A stretch of DNA of 13,868 bases from JBKPHS01 sp046729975 (GTDB lineage Bacteria; Actinomycetota; Thermoleophilia; Solirubrobacterales; Thermoleophilaceae): contig JBKPHS010000145.1 in the NCBI GenBank assembly GCA_046729975.1, forward strand, positions 1 through 13,868, in the 5' to 3' direction. The notes beneath the pieces are model-generated. The model saw only the letters and a program-made list of their open reading frames with translations, did not search any database and was not told where the DNA came from. Shown here piece after piece: positions 12,532 through 13,868 of this stretch. The position numbers and the translations under genes are program-made. Numbering within the stretch: the first letter of the stretch is position 1; every line of letters starts with the position of its first letter.

Positions 12532-13868
12532 CTAGCGCCCCCGGACCCGCATCTGGCCCCGCGTGATCGTGTGGTGGTTCAGGTAGTCGATCGCCTCGAG
12601 CTTGACGGAGTAGCTGCCGCCGGCGCGCGGGGTCCACGTGTAGGAGCGCGAGCCCCGGCCGAAGGTCGTGCGGTTCGAGTACGCGATCCGGCCGCCCCGC
12701 TTGATCAGGATCACGACGCACGAGACCTTCGAGAGCCGGAATCGCACCTGCACCGGCCGCCGGGCGAGCGCCGACGCGGCGCCGAGGAACTCCACCTTCG
12801 GGTGCTGCTTGAGGTACTGCGTGAAGCGCTCGGCGTTCTCGCAGTAGACGGGCGTCGACGTGCGCTCGCAGAGCCGTCGCATAAAGTCGCGCACGAGACG
12901 GTGGTAGGTCAGGTCGGATTCACGGCCGTTCTGCGAGTAGAGCGACCACGCGCCCGTGTCGTAGCGAGGGATGGCCCGCTGCGCCGCCCGGTCGCCTTCC
13001 TCGAAGAGCCGCTGCCCCTCCGGGTCGCCCGAGATCTTGGCGTAGTCGTAGAGCCCGATGACGGACTGGAGGAATCCGTTCAGCACCCGCAGGCCCGAGG
13101 TGAACGAGTAGAGCAGGTAGTGGTTGCCGCCGTCCGCGTGAACCCGCACGCCCGTCGGCGGGCCCTGCTTGAACAGGCCGAGAGCGTCCTTCGCGACCGG
13201 GAGGTACTTAGGATCGCCGAGCAGCTGCGATCCGCGAGCCAGCGCCTGCACCGCCGTTCCCTGCGCCATGCCGCTCGCCCACGGCGGTGCGCCGCCACCG
13301 AAGGGGAACCAGTACTCCCAGGTGATCGAGTCGCCGCGCCTCGAGGCGATCGCGATCAGGTCGTCGAGCAGGCGGCGCACCTGGTCGGGCCGGCACGGGG
13401 TGCCCGGCTTGATGTCGATGTTGATCCCGTAGCAGGCGTTGATCAGCGCGTTCGCCTTGACGAAGTTGATCAACGGCTGGAGCTGGAGGCCGTTGCCGGG
13501 GTAGTACTGGAAGAGGACCGGGCTGTCGCCGAATGTGATCCGGATCGGAGCCGAGTTGCGCGCCGTGGCGGTCGAGCAGGGGCTCGGGCTCACCGGGCCG
13601 GGCGACGGGAACGGCTTCGAGCGCCAGAACTCGTTGTTGCGCTGGAGCTGGAGGAAGAGAGCGGACATGCGGGACACAGTCAGCGAGCGGCTCGCGGCGA
13701 TCCGCTCCAGGCTGCGGATCACGCTTCCGAGCTCGGCCCGCCTGCGGCTGCCGAGGCGGCCGCGCAGCCGGCGCGCCTCGTCGTAGGTGGAGCGCCAGGC
13801 GTCGTGCTGCTCGCCGGTGATGCTGCCGGCCAGCATCGCCTCGCGCAGCACCTTGCGCACGCTTGGGC
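12532..13868 (-). CDS. D-glucuronyl C5-epimerase-family protein (5' end outside window)
   Basis: At least 442 residues; the frame is open to the window edge, so the apparent GTG at 13860 is probably internal and any signal peptide is not visible. The middle carries the C5-epimerase C-terminal-type alpha/alpha barrel: WEYWFPFGGGAPPWASGMAQ near 13330-13270, a region of repeated helices (LLYSFTSGLRVLNGFLQSVI, 13120-13060), and DTGAWSLYSQNGRESDLTYH around 12960-12905. Family members epimerise glucuronyl residues in polysaccharides; many bacterial ones are uncharacterised and may act on other glycans. The last ~75 residues look like an Ig-type beta domain (VRFRLSKVSCVVILIKRGGR, then YTWTPRAGGSYSVKLEAID), suggesting an extracellular or surface location. 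No glycosyltransferase is visible next to it. Confidence 0.75.
   Translation of the reverse strand, partial: PSVRKVLREAMLAGSITGEQHDAWRSTYDEARRLRGRLGSRRRAELGSVIRSLERIAASRSLTVSRMSALFLQLQRNNEFWRSKPFPSPGPVSPSPCSTATARNSAPIRITFGDSPVLFQYYPGNGLQLQPLINFVKANALINACYGINIDIKPGTPCRPDQVRRLLDDLIAIASRRGDSITWEYWFPFGGGAPPWASGMAQGTAVQALARGSQLLGDPKYLPVAKDALGLFKQGPPTGVRVHADGGNHYLLYSFTSGLRVLNGFLQSVIGLYDYAKISGDPEGQRLFEEGDRAAQRAIPRYDTGAWSLYSQNGRESDLTYHRLVRDFMRRLCERTSTPVYCENAERFTQYLKQHPKVEFLGAASALARRPVQVRFRLSKVSCVVILIKRGGRIAYSNRTTFGRGSRSYTWTPRAGGSYSVKLEAIDYLNHHTITRGQMRVRGR

Overview
The window is very GC-rich, with nearly every codon ending in G or C, and it is densely packed with overlapping operons. A CitA-type citrate synthase (as in mycobacteria), a CoxE-like vWA protein, DUF2203, an ArsA-HSP20 fusion and a D-glucuronyl C5-epimerase-family protein together suggest an actinobacterium. 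A Thermoleophilia/Solirubrobacterales-like soil lineage is my best guess, but this is an inference from gene content, not a phylogeny. I see no tRNA, rRNA, transposase, phage gene or CRISPR. There is no gene-free stretch above 300 bp; the longest is about 185 bp (12347-12531).

Layout. (1) 1-1975, minus: a TPP riboswitch followed by an ABC transporter operon (ATPase, permease, lipoprotein of NMT1/THI5 type cut by the window edge). It reads as a thiamine-precursor importer of the ThiXYZ kind. (2) 2012-4310, minus: a MoxR AAA+ ATPase overlapping a CoxE-like von Willebrand A protein, an ATPase/adaptor pair of RavA-ViaA/CoxD-CoxE type with no obvious client nearby. (3) 4333-6191, plus: a two-helix small membrane protein divergent from moxR, then a secreted protein built from a duplicated cysteine-bearing module. 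(4) 6247-9119, plus: citrate synthase 2 (citA) translationally coupled to a VLCAD/ACAD9-like acyl-CoA dehydrogenase. Together they link beta-oxidation to acetyl-CoA condensation. (5) 9118-9189: a long palindrome built of heptamers between convergent genes. (6) 9138-10424, minus: an EVE-domain, DUF2203, membrane-protein operon. (7) 10473-10859, plus: a small protein made of two tandem copies of a ~40-residue unit. (8) 10867-12346, minus: an ArsA/GET3 ATPase with HSP20-like tail, overlapping a small proline-rich partner. (9) 12532-13868, minus: a C5-epimerase-family protein, 5' end outside the window.

Regulation. The TPP riboswitch is the clearest regulatory element and also fixes the start codon of the ABC ATPase. 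At 4310/4333 and 10424/10473 the divergent start codons lie 5-7 nt after TAnnnT hexamers, suggesting leaderless mRNAs. At the first site the two -10 hexamers share the same TA step. The most distinctive unexplained items are the heptamer palindrome and its intrusion into a reading frame, the tandem-duplicated small protein, the duplicated-cysteine secreted protein, and the ArsA-HSP20/partner pair.
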